This document shows positions 51,758-60,346 of a DNA stretch of 64,000 nt, one piece after another; positions within the stretch are counted from its first letter, which is position 1; the number at the start of each line of letters is the position of its first letter. The position numbers and the translations under genes were made by a program. The notes under the pieces are model-generated. The model worked only from the letters and a program-made list of their open reading frames with translations, was not told where the DNA came from and made no database searches. This DNA is from Palsa-504 sp963753195 (GTDB lineage Bacteria > Actinomycetota > Actinomycetes > Streptosporangiales > Streptosporangiaceae). Where the stretch lies: contig CAVWBH010000008.1 in the NCBI GenBank assembly GCA_963753195.1, positions 51,198-115,197 of the forward strand. The letters are read 5' to 3'.

Positions 51758-52762
51758 CTACGATACCGGCGCGTAGTTAGCCTTTTCGTTCTTCAGATCG
51801 GCAGCTACCATCATCTTTATCAGCTGCTGGAAATCAACTGTCGGATGCCAGCCGAGCTTTGTGCGCGCCTTGGTGGCGTCGCCGATCAGGACCGCGACAT
51901 CAGCGGGCCTGAAGAAACGTTCGTCCTGCACGACGTAGGGCTCCCAGTCATCTATTCCTACATGATGAAAGGCTGCTTGGAGCAGGTCGCGAACGGAATG
52001 GCTCTTACCGGTTGCTATGACGTAATCTTCGGGCTCCTCCTGCTGGAGCATGAGCCACATTGCCTGAACGTAGTCTGGGGCGAAACCCCAGTCCCTGGAT
52101 ACGTCCATGTTGCCCACGGCAACAACCTTCTGGCGACCCAGGGCGATCCGCGCGACCGCGCGCGTCACCTTACGGGTAACGAACTCAAACCCCCGGCGAG
52201 GTGACTCGTGGTTGAACAGAATGCCCGAGCATGCCCAGGCATCGTAAGATTCACGATAGTTTTGCGTCACATAGTGGCCAAATGCCTTCGCCACGCCGTA
52301 CGGCGAACGCGGATGAAACTGCGTAGTCTCCCGCTGCGGCGACTCGTTAGCTGTGCCGAACATTTCCGAGCTCGACGCTTGGTAGAATCGGACGCCTTTC
52401 ATTGTCCCCTGCGTGTGGATGCGAATTGCCTCGAGCATGCGCAGGACGCCCATCCCGGTAATGTCACCAGTGAGCTCTGGCTGTTTGAAAGAGAGGCCCA
52501 CGAAGCTGATGGCGCCCAAGTTATATATCTCGTCCGGCTGTGCCGTCTCGAGCACTCCGAGCAGGCTGGAGAGGTCGCGCAGGTCCCCTTCCAGCAATTG
52601 AATGGATGGAACATGCTCCTCGACAGTCGGGATTTTCGGGTTGGACTGCCCCCGGACCATCCCGAATACTTCGTAGCCCTTCGCTGCGAGAAATTCTCCC
52701 AGGTAGAGCCCGTCCTGCCCGGTTATTCCGGTTATTAGAGCGCGCGGCACTTGCTGATTCAC
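51758..52762 (-). CDS. gmd: GDP-mannose 4,6-dehydratase
   Basis: A 334-residue extended SDR. TGITGQDG (11-18) is the cofactor loop; the catalytic set is Ser131-Ser132-Glu133 in SSSEMFG and Tyr155-Lys159 in SPYGVAK; VSRDWGFAPDYVQAMWLML is the family C-terminal signature. It converts GDP-mannose to GDP-4-keto-6-deoxymannose, precursor of rhamnose, fucose and perosamine-type sugars; the following reductase or epimerase is not in the window. The GTG at 52762 (AGAAGGG just upstream) is used, because upstream codons in the same frame belong to a glycosyltransferase scrap. Confidence 0.9.
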   Translation of the reverse strand: MNQQVPRALITGITGQDGLYLGEFLAAKGYEVFGMVRGQSNPKIPTVEEHVPSIQLLEGDLRDLSSLLGVLETAQPDEIYNLGAISFVGLSFKQPELTGDITGMGVLRMLEAIRIHTQGTMKGVRFYQASSSEMFGTANESPQRETTQFHPRSPYGVAKAFGHYVTQNYRESYDAWACSGILFNHESPRRGFEFVTRKVTRAVARIALGRQKVVAVGNMDVSRDWGFAPDYVQAMWLMLQQEEPEDYVIATGKSHSVRDLLQAAFHHVGIDDWEPYVVQDERFFRPADVAVLIGDATKARTKLGWHPTVDFQQLIKMMVAADLKNEKANYAPVS

Positions 52763-52870
52763 CCCTTCTGTCGGTCCGCCAGGCGGCGACCGGCGTTTTC
52801 GTGTCCGGCGACCAGGATGGCCGCTATCCAATCCCCGGGATGGACTCAACAAGAGCACCCGGCCGGTCAC
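52763..52870 (-). pseudogene. First codons of a lost glycosyltransferase, joined to gmd
   Basis: The minus strand from GTG at 52870 reads MTGRVLLLSPSRGL, like the start of the glycosyltransferase at 39076 (MKDRVLLLSPSRGLGGG). After 14 codons the match ends and about 20 codons of unrelated sequence lead in frame into gmd. The end of the methyltransferase frame overlaps it. Confidence 0.65.
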
Positions 52871-53627
52871 AAGAGGCTTCCCTGTGAGGGCTCACGAGCT
52901 CCGCGCCTTTGCGGGCCGCAAACGTCAAGTTCTGGGTGACGATGTGGCCGCGCAGTATGCCTGTCTCGGCGGCCAGGGCGATCTGGTAGCAGGCGCTTAC
53001 CACCTGCCAGACCATTACGCGCGCGGCGCTGGCCAGTCCGTGCGCGACCGGCGGGGAAGAACACGCGAGGACCGATCCGAAGCCTGCCGCCGCGGCGAGT
53101 TGGCGGATGCTGCGTGCGGTGAACGACGTCTGGTGGGTGAAGTCCCCGTTGCGGATGTGCCCGCCGAGCGGGCTGATGGCATTCGGGACCCTTCCCACAA
53201 AGACGCCGCCGGGCGCCAGCGCCGCGGCCACGTCGTCGAACGTGGCGAGGACCTCGGGCTTGGTGAGGTGCTCGAGCAGGTCCGTGGCCGTGATCGCCGC
53301 GTAGTGAGCCGGATGCGCGGCGAGAATGGCGCGGAAGTCCCCCTGGCGGACCCGGCCCACGCCTGCCGCGCGGGCGAGTGCCGCCTGCTCCGGGCTGATG
53401 TCGATGCCCTCAGCGTCAAAGCCGTCGGTCTGCAGCAACCGGACTAGCTCGCCGCGTCCGCAGCCGATGTCGACGACTGGGCCGGCCGTAGGCGGCGGCA
53501 GCAGGGGACGGATGTCACGCCGGTAGACGAGAGCAGCCGCCTCGTCTCCGCCACAACCTGCGTGCTGTGAGGCATAGGACTCGTAAAGGCGGCTCCGCAG
53601 TTGGGTGAGGCTGTCAAATTCGATCAC
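52824..53627 (-). CDS. Class I SAM-dependent methyltransferase
   Basis: A 267-residue methyltransferase: PVVDIGCGRGELVRLLQ is motif I, AEGIDISPEQAALA the acidic loop, and YAAITATDLLEHLTKPEV motif IV; ARSIRQLAAAAGF comes later. The last residues (REASCDRPGALVESIPGIG) read through the start of a broken glycosyltransferase and are probably an artefact of the rearrangement. The start is GTG 53627. It is the first gene of the minus-strand block and has an AT-rich promoter with a repeated element. Confidence 0.82.
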   Translation of the reverse strand: MIEFDSLTQLRSRLYESYASQHAGCGGDEAAALVYRRDIRPLLPPPTAGPVVDIGCGRGELVRLLQTDGFDAEGIDISPEQAALARAAGVGRVRQGDFRAILAAHPAHYAAITATDLLEHLTKPEVLATFDDVAAALAPGGVFVGRVPNAISPLGGHIRNGDFTHQTSFTARSIRQLAAAAGFGSVLACSSPPVAHGLASAARVMVWQVVSACYQIALAAETGILRGHIVTQNLTFAARKGAELVSPHREASCDRPGALVESIPGIG

Positions 53628-53647
53628 AGATAGATATTACTCAGAAA

Positions 53648-53661
53648 CAGAGAGTAATCAA
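53648..53661 (-). promoter_or_regulatory. Shared promoter element, copy B
   Basis: TTGATTACTCTCTG on the minus strand, 21 bases upstream of the methyltransferase start, differs by one base from the element at 35554. An ATTACTC/GAGTAAT inverted repeat overlaps it. Confidence 0.35.
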
Positions 53662-54220
53662 TTGATGCTGCGCCCGCGGACGGCCAGCGCGCTCGGCGGT
53701 GCGTCCGCCACTGCGACGGAAGCGCCGGATGATCAGCTCGCTCTTGTTGTGCGCCCTGATGGGGGCCAGCATCTTGGTGGTCCGGCGACCGGTAGCGCGC
53801 GTCGTGAACGACGCGGGACATCGCCCGCCGCACCTGGTCCGCCCGCGCTTTAGCGTGGATCAGCAGTGGCTCGCGGCCGGCCCTGACCACGCAGCCGGCG
53901 CCGGGTCCTCGCTCCTGATTGTCGCTGTCCTCGGCCCACGACAGGCTCCTTAGTCCGCGTTGCTCTCCCCGCGTTCGTTGTCGATTGCTGCCAGGTTTCC
54001 CGACGCGGGTGAGCCGGACAGCAGCGGGCCGTTGCCCATCGTTGGCCAGGTCCGGCCGCTGATCCGGCCCTGATTTTCCCGGTTTGTCCCGCCTGCCTCC
54101 TCCGTTCGCGGCCGTGCTACCGGCGTGCAACTTGCGGGCAACTCTGGCGCTACCCCCGCTTCCGACACTGAACTTACAAGCCCCCGGAAGTCCCGGAAGC
54201 AAATTCGAAAAGGGTCAGCC
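53662..54220. other. Intergenic region with leader of the lipoprotein repeat
   Basis: No convincing gene. A short frame from 53729 (MISSLLLCALMGASILVV) has a hydrophobic start but no family features. From about 54069 the sequence belongs to the direct repeat. Compared with the left copy there is an extra block of about 110 bases near 53955-54065. Confidence 0.4.
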
Positions 54221-54742
54221 ATGAGCCGCAAAAGCCTCACCGCCGCAGCCGCCGCAGCCGCCGCCGCCATCGCGATCCTGTCCGGGTGCGCCGTCACCCA
54301 CCACGCCGCCGCCGCGCCGGTTACCCACACCGTCACCACCCAGACCGCCGCCACCCACACCACCCCCACCCACAAGGCCGCCACCGCCCCCGCCGATCCG
54401 GCAGTCCTGTGGCTCGCTTCCCCCGGCGGCCAGGCCCAGGTCACCTTCAACCAGAAGGTCGACACCCTGGCCGGGGACCTGGAGATCGAAGCCCACTCCG
54501 ACACTGTCGCCAACCACCTGATCTTCGAGGCTGACGCCCGCGCCGTCCACGCCCAAGCCGAAAAGATCCTCTCCACCTCGGCGCTGCTGCCCACCGTCAA
54601 CCGGGCCGCCTACCAGCACATGCTGCACCGCTTCATCACCGTCACGGACATGCTCCAGCCCGGCGCCGGCTACGGCACCACCAACCAGGACTACACCGCC
54701 TGGTGGGCCGCCCTCAACGCATCCAACATCGTCGTCTATTAA
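54221..54742 (+). CDS. Putative secreted lipoprotein
   Basis: A 173-residue exported protein. MSRKSLTAAAAA followed by IAILSGCAV is a lipoprotein signal with lipobox LSGC (Cys about residue 23). A Thr/Ala-rich linker leads to a helical domain (LWLASPGGQAQVTFNQKVDTLAGDLEIEA and VNRAAYQHMLHRFITVTDML). I do not recognise the domain. The ATG follows AAAAGGG. An almost identical but frameshifted copy is at 21156. It lies at the right edge of the polysaccharide locus; a role in the envelope is possible but not shown. Confidence 0.75.
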   Translation: MSRKSLTAAAAAAAAAIAILSGCAVTHHAAAAPVTHTVTTQTAATHTTPTHKAATAPADPAVLWLASPGGQAQVTFNQKVDTLAGDLEIEAHSDTVANHLIFEADARAVHAQAEKILSTSALLPTVNRAAYQHMLHRFITVTDMLQPGAGYGTTNQDYTAWWAALNASNIVVY

Positions 54743-54788
54743 CCCCTCCCACCACAGGCTTATTGCAACCGGGGCACACCGCACAACC

Positions 54789-54824
54789 AGCGGGCCGGCT
54801 AGGGAAAACCCTGGCCGGCCCGCT
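54789..54824 (+). terminator. Hairpin downstream of the lipoprotein gene
   Basis: AGCGGGCCGGCTAGGG pairs with CCCTGGCCGGCCCGCT (one G-U pair), loop AAAA. It corresponds to the hairpin at 21733, and converging transcription of the PPK2 gene ends nearby. Confidence 0.65.
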
Positions 54825-54896
54825 GCGCACCCGCCGGGCCGGGCGGCACTGACCCCGGCCTGCCAGCGCCATGTCATGCCTCCGATCCAGCTCTCG

Positions 54897-55886
54897 CTAG
54901 GCTCGCTTCTTCTTCGCCCGCCCAGCCCGCCCAGCCTTCCCGTCCGCCCCCTCTCCCGCCGCGAACGGGTCGGCGCGCGCACCGCGAGGGGCCTCAGCCT
55001 CGAGCTCGGCCTTGACGCTGAGCAGCTCAGCTCGCTCCTCAGCGCTCACCTCCGGATAATCCGGGTCGATCTGGATCAACGTGTGCGCGAGGACCGCTGC
55101 GGTGCAGATCCGCCCGAACCATTTGCGATCAGCCGGTATGACATACCAGGGCGCCCACTCGGTGCTGGTGGCCGACAGCATTTCCGAGAACGCTTTCTGG
55201 TAGTCATCCCAGTACTGGCGCTCCCGGGCGTCCGCGGCCGAGAACTTCCAGTTCTTCTCCGGCAGGTCGATCCGCTTGAGGAACCGGATCCGCTGCTCCT
55301 CCTTGGACAGGTTCAGCAGCAGCTTGACCACCTTGAACCCGTTGCCGGTCAGGTACCGCTCCCAGTCGTTGATCTCCCGGTACCGGCGCTCCCAGACCCG
55401 CTTGCCCTTGGCCTCTTCCGGTAGCTTCTCGCGGTCGAGGTTCTCCGGGTGCACCCGCGTCACCAGGACTTCCTCATAGTGGGACCGGTTGAAGATCCCG
55501 ATCTCGCCGCGCGCAGGCAGCCGCCGGGCGTGCCGCCACAGGTAGTCGTGGTCGAGTTCCTCAGCCGAAGGTGCCTTGAAGCTGCTGACGTGCACCCCCT
55601 GCGGGTCCACCCCGCTCATCACGTGACGGATCGTGCCGTCCTTGCCGCCCGCATCCAGCGCCTGCAAGCACATCAGCACCCCGTAGGTGTCCTGGGCGGC
55701 CAGCTTCTGCTGGTAGTCCGCCAGCAGCTCGATACCCGCCCGGAGCAGGTCGGCCCCGTCTTTCTTCTTGACGAAGTCCGCCTTGTAGGCCGGGTCGAAG
55801 TCCCTGGCCAGGTCCACCTTCGATCCCGGCTTGACCCGCAGCGGCTTGATGAGCTCCGCGAGCCTGTCCGCTCTGCGATCAGACAT
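54897..55886 (-). CDS. ppk2: Polyphosphate kinase 2 family protein
   Basis: A 329-residue PPK2 with Walker A DAGGKDGT (78-85), the lid region with RHARRLPARGEIGIF, and Walker B-like IFNRSHYEEVLV (131-142). These enzymes transfer phosphate between polyphosphate and nucleoside di- or monophosphates. The C-terminal 50 residues are a charged tail rich in Ala, Gly, Lys and Arg. The ATG at 55886 has GGAGG at the right distance; an in-frame ATG 14 codons earlier is less likely. It is the last minus-strand gene of the signalling block. Confidence 0.88.
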   Translation of the reverse strand: MSDRRADRLAELIKPLRVKPGSKVDLARDFDPAYKADFVKKKDGADLLRAGIELLADYQQKLAAQDTYGVLMCLQALDAGGKDGTIRHVMSGVDPQGVHVSSFKAPSAEELDHDYLWRHARRLPARGEIGIFNRSHYEEVLVTRVHPENLDREKLPEEAKGKRVWERRYREINDWERYLTGNGFKVVKLLLNLSKEEQRIRFLKRIDLPEKNWKFSAADARERQYWDDYQKAFSEMLSATSTEWAPWYVIPADRKWFGRICTAAVLAHTLIQIDPDYPEVSAEERAELLSVKAELEAEAPRGARADPFAAGEGADGKAGRAGRAKKKRA

Positions 55887-56027
55887 CGCCGATCCTCCTT
55901 CTCCCCGTCCCATCGGAAGGCTAGTCACGAAAAAAGCGGCTACGGCTGAACGACCCCGGCGACCTGCGATCCCTGATCCTGGCGCCCGCCGCAGCGGTTC
56001 GAACGTCCGCAGCCGGCCGCCGCGATA

Positions 56028-56678
56028 TTACTCGCTGAACTTGCGCTCGATTTCACGGGCCCGGCGTGCCCCTTTGCGGGCCTCGTCGGCGGCGTGCCGG
56101 TATTCGCCCGAGTGGGTGGATCGGTGAGCGGCAATCTCGTCGTGTACCCGGGCGATGTCATCCTCGATGCTGGCCAGCCTGCCCGCCGTCGCGGCGATCT
56201 GCCTGCGCAGCGCGGCGGCGCGCTGGATCAGTTCACCCAGGTCAGGTCGCTGGCGGGCCAGATCCCGCTGGCTTTGCGCCACCGACCTGTCGATCTCCGC
56301 CTGTTCCCGCACCTCGCGCGCATCCCGGCGTCGCAGCGTCGCCTCGCTGCGATCCAGCTGCTCCCGGGTGGCGGCCAGCAGGTCCCGCGAGCTTTCCAAG
56401 GCCTCATAGGCGCGCCTGCGCCGGCCTTCCGCATCGGCACCGAGTCCCCGTGCCCGCTGGTCCATCTGTCCCTCGCGGTCGCTGGCCTTCTGTTCGCGCT
56501 CGGCCAGATGCGTCTCGCGTTCGTCGGCCGTCTGCTCGCGGTTGTCGGCGACGGTCTCGCGTTCGTCGGCCTTCCGCTGGCGGTTGTCGGCGACGGTCTC
56601 GCGTTTGTCCGCCGTCCGCTGGCGGTTGTCGGCCACCGTCTCGCGTTCGTCGGCCTGGCGTCCCGGTTCACCGTCCAT
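56028..56678 (-). CDS. Coiled-coil protein with 14-residue repeats
   Basis: A 216-residue, highly charged, all-helical protein. The N-terminal 60 residues repeat ADERETVADNRQR-type units of 14 residues, then a long coiled coil follows (REQLDRSEATLRRRDAREV, RQIAATAGRLASIEDDIARV). No enzymatic motif or membrane helix is visible. The ATG at 56678 is the likely start; it lies just downstream of the GAF-ANTAR gene. A scaffold or signalling-complex role is possible; no family name can be given. Confidence 0.65.
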   Translation of the reverse strand: MDGEPGRQADERETVADNRQRTADKRETVADNRQRKADERETVADNREQTADERETHLAEREQKASDREGQMDQRARGLGADAEGRRRRAYEALESSRDLLAATREQLDRSEATLRRRDAREVREQAEIDRSVAQSQRDLARQRPDLGELIQRAAALRRQIAATAGRLASIEDDIARVHDEIAAHRSTHSGEYRHAADEARKGARRAREIERKFSE

Positions 56679-56680
56679 AG
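56513..56680 (-). repeat. Four 42-bp tandem units in the coiled-coil gene
   Basis: Units start at 56513, 56555, 56597 and 56639 (spacing exactly 42 bases, the last incomplete) and encode the 14-residue repeats. Confidence 0.85.
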
Positions 56681-56697
56681 CTTCTAAGCATGCATCG

Positions 56698-57582
56698 TCA
56701 GCCGAAGCTGATCTCACCGCGCACCACCTGGACGGCGATCTGTTCGACGGGCGTGCTGGTGGCGAAGGCGCGGGCCGCGAGCAGATCTTCCGCGTCGTCG
56801 ACTGCGCAGTCAGCTTGCACCGACACCATGCCGGCCGCCTGGTGAATAATGGCGGGGTAACCGTCCCCGCCGAACACCGGCAGCACGGGGCCGCTCAGAC
56901 CGGATCCCGGGACGGAGACATCGAGGAGCACCATCTCGGTCAGCGCGAGGGCCATCCGGTCGGTGGCGGCAGCGGCGCCATCCCGCAGGACCGGTTCCGT
57001 CGCGTAGCCGCACAGCGCGCCGAGACGGGCGCCGGGCGATCCCAGCGGCGCCGCGGTAACCGCGCGCACGCCGAGTTCGGCCAGGGCCGGACCGTAGTGC
57101 GGCCAGCGATCCAGGAGCGCGGGGCCCGCGACCGCGATGGAGGTACCCTCCGCCGCGGCCTCGGCGGCCGGCCCCTCGGCCATGACGAGCTCCAGTTCAT
57201 GCGCAGCTCGGGCCGTGGCGTCCGACGCCGCCGCCACAACCGAGGCGTGCCGCTGGCCGCGCAAGATGGCCGCCGCGCTCGGCGTGCCCAGTGCGGATGC
57301 CACGGCGGCCATGAACACCGGCCGCGAGGCCTGGCCGCGGCCGCCATTGAGCCAGCTTTCCATCCGGTTGGCGTGCAGTTCGGTGACCCTGACCGCCGCG
57401 AGGTGGCGTGCTTCGATCTGGCGGTACAGAGCCGTCATCCTGGCGTGCAAGGCCCGCAGGGATTCTGGCGCCCGGGCGGCCTGCCGCTCGTGCCTGACGG
57501 CGAGGGATGCGGCCCGCGCGGCGCGGCGCCGTCCGGCAGTGACCCGCTGCCGGAGCGCTCGGATCTCGGCGCGAGCATCCAT
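56698..57582 (-). CDS. GAF-ANTAR-type regulator with degenerate ANTAR
   Basis: A 294-residue protein: an N-terminal helical region (residues 1-75), a GAF-like sensor domain in the middle (AVTAAPLGSPGARLGALCGYA) and a C-terminal stretch AIIHQAAGMVSVQADCAVDDAEDLL, which follows the ANTAR helix pattern. ANTAR domains bind nascent RNA and act as antiterminators. The usual conserved residues are partly changed, so RNA binding is uncertain. ATG at 57582 is preferred over GTG 57591 because GGTGAG lies five bases before it. It is divergent from a second GAF-ANTAR gene, 124 bases away. Confidence 0.7.
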   Translation of the reverse strand: MDARAEIRALRQRVTAGRRRAARAASLAVRHERQAARAPESLRALHARMTALYRQIEARHLAAVRVTELHANRMESWLNGGRGQASRPVFMAAVASALGTPSAAAILRGQRHASVVAAASDATARAAHELELVMAEGPAAEAAAEGTSIAVAGPALLDRWPHYGPALAELGVRAVTAAPLGSPGARLGALCGYATEPVLRDGAAAATDRMALALTEMVLLDVSVPGSGLSGPVLPVFGGDGYPAIIHQAAGMVSVQADCAVDDAEDLLAARAFATSTPVEQIAVQVVRGEISFG

Positions 57583-57706
57583 GTCGCTCACCGGTCCCAC
57601 AGCCCAATCGTACGCCAGGCGGCCGCGGCACGGTGGCGGACATGAACTCGCAGGATAAGGGTTACTGTTGGCGGGTAAGTGCCGTCTAGCTGAAGGCCGG
57701 CGACCG

Positions 57707-58465
57707 ATGGACAACCGTGAGCTCTGGCTGGCCGCCACGCTCGTTGAGCTGGCGGACGGTCCCGACGCCGATTTCGGCGAGACGGCGTACTCCGGTCGGC
57801 TGGCGCTGCGCCTGGCGGAATTGCTCGCTCCGGCCGAGGTCGGGGTGCTCACCGGCGACGCCAGCGCCTTGACGGCCATAGCGGCCAGCACCGAGCGGGC
57901 CAACGGCCTGGTGTCCTTCGAAGCGGGCCATGGGGAAGGCCCGGGCACGGTCTGCTATACCTCCGGGCAGCCGGTGCTCAACGAATCACTCGTCGTGGCG
58001 GGTGACCGATGGCCGCGGTTCGCGGCGGCCGCCCGCGCGGCCGGATTCGGGATCGTCTCGTCACTGCCCATCCGGCGCCACCACGAGACCGTCGGGGTGA
58101 TCACCGTGCTGGGCGCCGACGAGCACCCGCTCGGCGCGACCGAGATCAGCCTGGCCCAGATCCTGGCCGAGGTGGCGGCCATCGCCGTCCTGCAGCAGCG
58201 GGCCCTGCGTTGCAGCACCCAGACGGCCGAGGAGCTCCAGCGCGCGCTCGACAGCCGGGTGCTCATCGAGCAAGCCAAGGGAGCCCTCGCCGCACGGCTC
58301 GGCATCACGCCGGAGGAGGCGTTCGGGCTGCTGCGCGGCTTCGCTCGCCGACACAACCGGTTGCTGGCCGAGGTGGCGGGCAAGACGATCAGCGGGGAGC
58401 TGCCGGCCAGCGAACTGGCCGCCGCTATCCGCGAAACCAGCCGCAGCCGGCCGACCGGACGGTAG
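57707..58465 (+). CDS. GAF-ANTAR transcription antitermination regulator
   Basis: A 252-residue protein. Residues 20-165 are a GAF domain (GHGEGPGTVCYTSGQPVLN, SLPIRRHHETVGVITVLG); residues about 185-240 are ANTAR (VLIEQAKGALAARLGITPEEAFGLLR). It should sense a signal through GAF and bind RNA hairpins to prevent termination. The ATG at 57707 follows GAAGG. Transcribed against the CheR-type gene, only six bases between the stops. With its divergent neighbour it forms a pair of related regulators. Confidence 0.87.
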   Translation: MDNRELWLAATLVELADGPDADFGETAYSGRLALRLAELLAPAEVGVLTGDASALTAIAASTERANGLVSFEAGHGEGPGTVCYTSGQPVLNESLVVAGDRWPRFAAAARAAGFGIVSSLPIRRHHETVGVITVLGADEHPLGATEISLAQILAEVAAIAVLQQRALRCSTQTAEELQRALDSRVLIEQAKGALAARLGITPEEAFGLLRGFARRHNRLLAEVAGKTISGELPASELAAAIRETSRSRPTGR

Positions 58466-58471
58466 CCGGGC

Positions 58472-60346
58472 TCAGGCCGGGCTGGCCTCTTCCATCAGCA
58501 GGACCGCTCCCTCGGTGTCGCCCTGAGCGCCGCTTTTCAGCGGCGAGCAGACCACCGTGCACGTGATCGCCCGGCCGATGCGATTGACGGCACCCACCTG
58601 GACCGGGCCGGTCCGCCGGCCAGACGCGAAGCACTGCTGCACGACGTCGCGCACGTCCGCGGTCGGCAGCCCGAAGTCGAGTCTGAAGAAGGCGCGATTG
58701 CGTACCTCATCGGCGCGCAGACCCCAGAGTTCCTCCGCTCCCTTGTTCCAGCTCCTGACCGTCAGCTCCGCGTCCAGCACCACCACCCCCCCGGCCACGC
58801 TCGACAGCACCCCCTCGAGGAAGGTCCGGGCCTCGTCGAGCTCGGCGGTGCGCAGCTGCAACTCCTCGTTCATGGTCTCGAGCTCTTCGTTGCCGGACTG
58901 GAGCTCCTCGTTGGTGGTCTCGAGCTCCTCGTTGGTCGACTGGAGCTCCTCGTTGGTGGTCTCGAGCTCCTCGATGCTTGACTGCAGTTCCTCGTTGGCG
59001 GTCTCGAGCTCCTCATTGGTCGACTGCAGTTCCTCGTGCACCGTATCCAGGTCTTGCTTACTGCGCCTGACCTCCAACTGCAGCCGGGTGGCGGCGGAGG
59101 CGTCGACGAACATCAGCAGCACCCCGGCACTCAGCCCGTCGCTGCCCCACAGTGGCTGGATGTGGATATCGAGATACTGGACCTCGGCCGGGCCTATCGG
59201 CCGCTCGACGGCATTGACCCGGACGACCCTGCGCTCGGCATAGGCCTGCTCGATCAAGGACCGCAGCTCGACCGGCCGGTAGGAGATCTCGAGATCACGG
59301 AACGGTCGGCCGAGATCGTGCGCGGTCATCCCGAACATGGCCCGCATCTGGTCGTTCAGCAGGACGATGATGCCCTCGGCGTCGAGGCCGGCGACGGCGA
59401 ACGGAGCCGTCTCCAGGGCGAGATCCTGTAGCTGGCGTCTCCTGTTCGCTTCGCGCACTTCGGGGGCGCCGATGGCGTCTGGCTTCGTCGGCCCCGACTG
59501 GAACCTGGGCGCGGCGGTGCCGGGCCGCCGCCGGAAGATCCGCTGCCGCATGCTGACGACCTCGAACCGGTTACCGTCCGAGATCAGCATCTCGGCTTTG
59601 CCGAGAAACAGGTAGCCGCCCTCGCGCACCGCGAAGTGGAAGCGGTCGACGACATGCGACTGGGTCTCGACGTTGAAGTACATCAGCGTGTTACGGCACA
59701 CCAGCAGGTCAAGCCGGGAGATCGGGGCATCGCGGGTGATGTCATGCCGCCCGAAGATCACTCGCCGACGCAGATCCGTCCGGAAGGCGAACTGGGTTCC
59801 GTTCTTCTCGAAGTACTTGTCTTTCAGCTCGTCGGGCAGGGATTCGAGATCCTTCGCCTGGTAGAGGCCTGCCCTGGCGTCACGAAGGGCCTCCTCATCG
59901 AGGTCCGTCGCGTAGATCTTGACCCGCTTCGCGCATTCGTCCACCCCCAGTGCCTCGGCGAAGGCCATCGCCAGCGAATAAGCCTCCTCACCGCTGGCGC
60001 AGCCGGCGCTCCACACCCGGATCTCCCCGGTGCGCTCGGCCTCCGCGATCAGCTCTGGCATGATCTCGGCCTGCAGGAAGGCCCAGGTTTCCGGATCGCG
60101 GAAGAATCCAGTCACGTTGATCAGGATGGTGTTGAACAGGTGGCTGAATTCCTCCGCGCTGCTCTCCAGCAGGTCCCGGTAGTCCGTGTAGTCCGTCGCC
60201 CCGGCCTCGTGCATCCGTTTGCGGATGCGCCGGCTCACGGTCGATCGCTTATATCCGGTGAAATCGAAGCCCCGCGAATCGCGGATGAAGACCAGCAGGT
60301 CCTCTAGGCCGCTGTCCGTCTCCTGGCCGTTGTCCGGTTGCGTCAT
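58472..60346 (-). CDS. CheR-type methyltransferase with PAS domains and coiled coil
   Basis: A 624-residue protein. Residues 1-285 are a CheR domain with RVWSAGCASGEEAYSLAMAF (SAM site), IYATDLDEEAL and RLDLLVCRNTLMYF. A PAS domain follows (about 310-425), then a long heptad coiled coil with repeated ELQSTNEELET segments (about 430-510), and a second PAS domain to the end. CheR methylates glutamates of receptor proteins, but no chemoreceptor gene is in the window. The gene overlaps cheB by four bases. Such CheB/CheR-PAS proteins in non-chemotactic bacteria probably control stress or developmental signalling (inference). Confidence 0.9.
   Translation of the reverse strand: MTQPDNGQETDSGLEDLLVFIRDSRGFDFTGYKRSTVSRRIRKRMHEAGATDYTDYRDLLESSAEEFSHLFNTILINVTGFFRDPETWAFLQAEIMPELIAEAERTGEIRVWSAGCASGEEAYSLAMAFAEALGVDECAKRVKIYATDLDEEALRDARAGLYQAKDLESLPDELKDKYFEKNGTQFAFRTDLRRRVIFGRHDITRDAPISRLDLLVCRNTLMYFNVETQSHVVDRFHFAVREGGYLFLGKAEMLISDGNRFEVVSMRQRIFRRRPGTAAPRFQSGPTKPDAIGAPEVREANRRRQLQDLALETAPFAVAGLDAEGIIVLLNDQMRAMFGMTAHDLGRPFRDLEISYRPVELRSLIEQAYAERRVVRVNAVERPIGPAEVQYLDIHIQPLWGSDGLSAGVLLMFVDASAATRLQLEVRRSKQDLDTVHEELQSTNEELETANEELQSSIEELETTNEELQSTNEELETTNEELQSGNEELETMNEELQLRTAELDEARTFLEGVLSSVAGGVVVLDAELTVRSWNKGAEELWGLRADEVRNRAFFRLDFGLPTADVRDVVQQCFASGRRTGPVQVGAVNRIGRAITCTVVCSPLKSGAQGDTEGAVLLMEEASPA

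Larger units (their letters stand above)
54069..54828 (+). repeat. Right copy of a long direct repeat (partner 21003-21771)
   Basis: Same orientation and nearly the same sequence as the left copy over leader, coding region and terminator. This copy has the intact reading frame. Recombination between the copies would delete about 33 kb. Confidence 0.85.

Noticed and set aside
21003..54828. Integrative element with attachment sites at the direct repeats
   Set aside because: The repeats are gene-length and coding, there is no integrase or tRNA target, and the divergence between copies fits gene duplication better than att sites.
58557..59243. Ser-rich plus-strand frame over the CheR coiled coil
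   Set aside because: The Ser/Ser/Leu repeats arise from the antisense reading of the repeated Glu-Glu-Leu codons.
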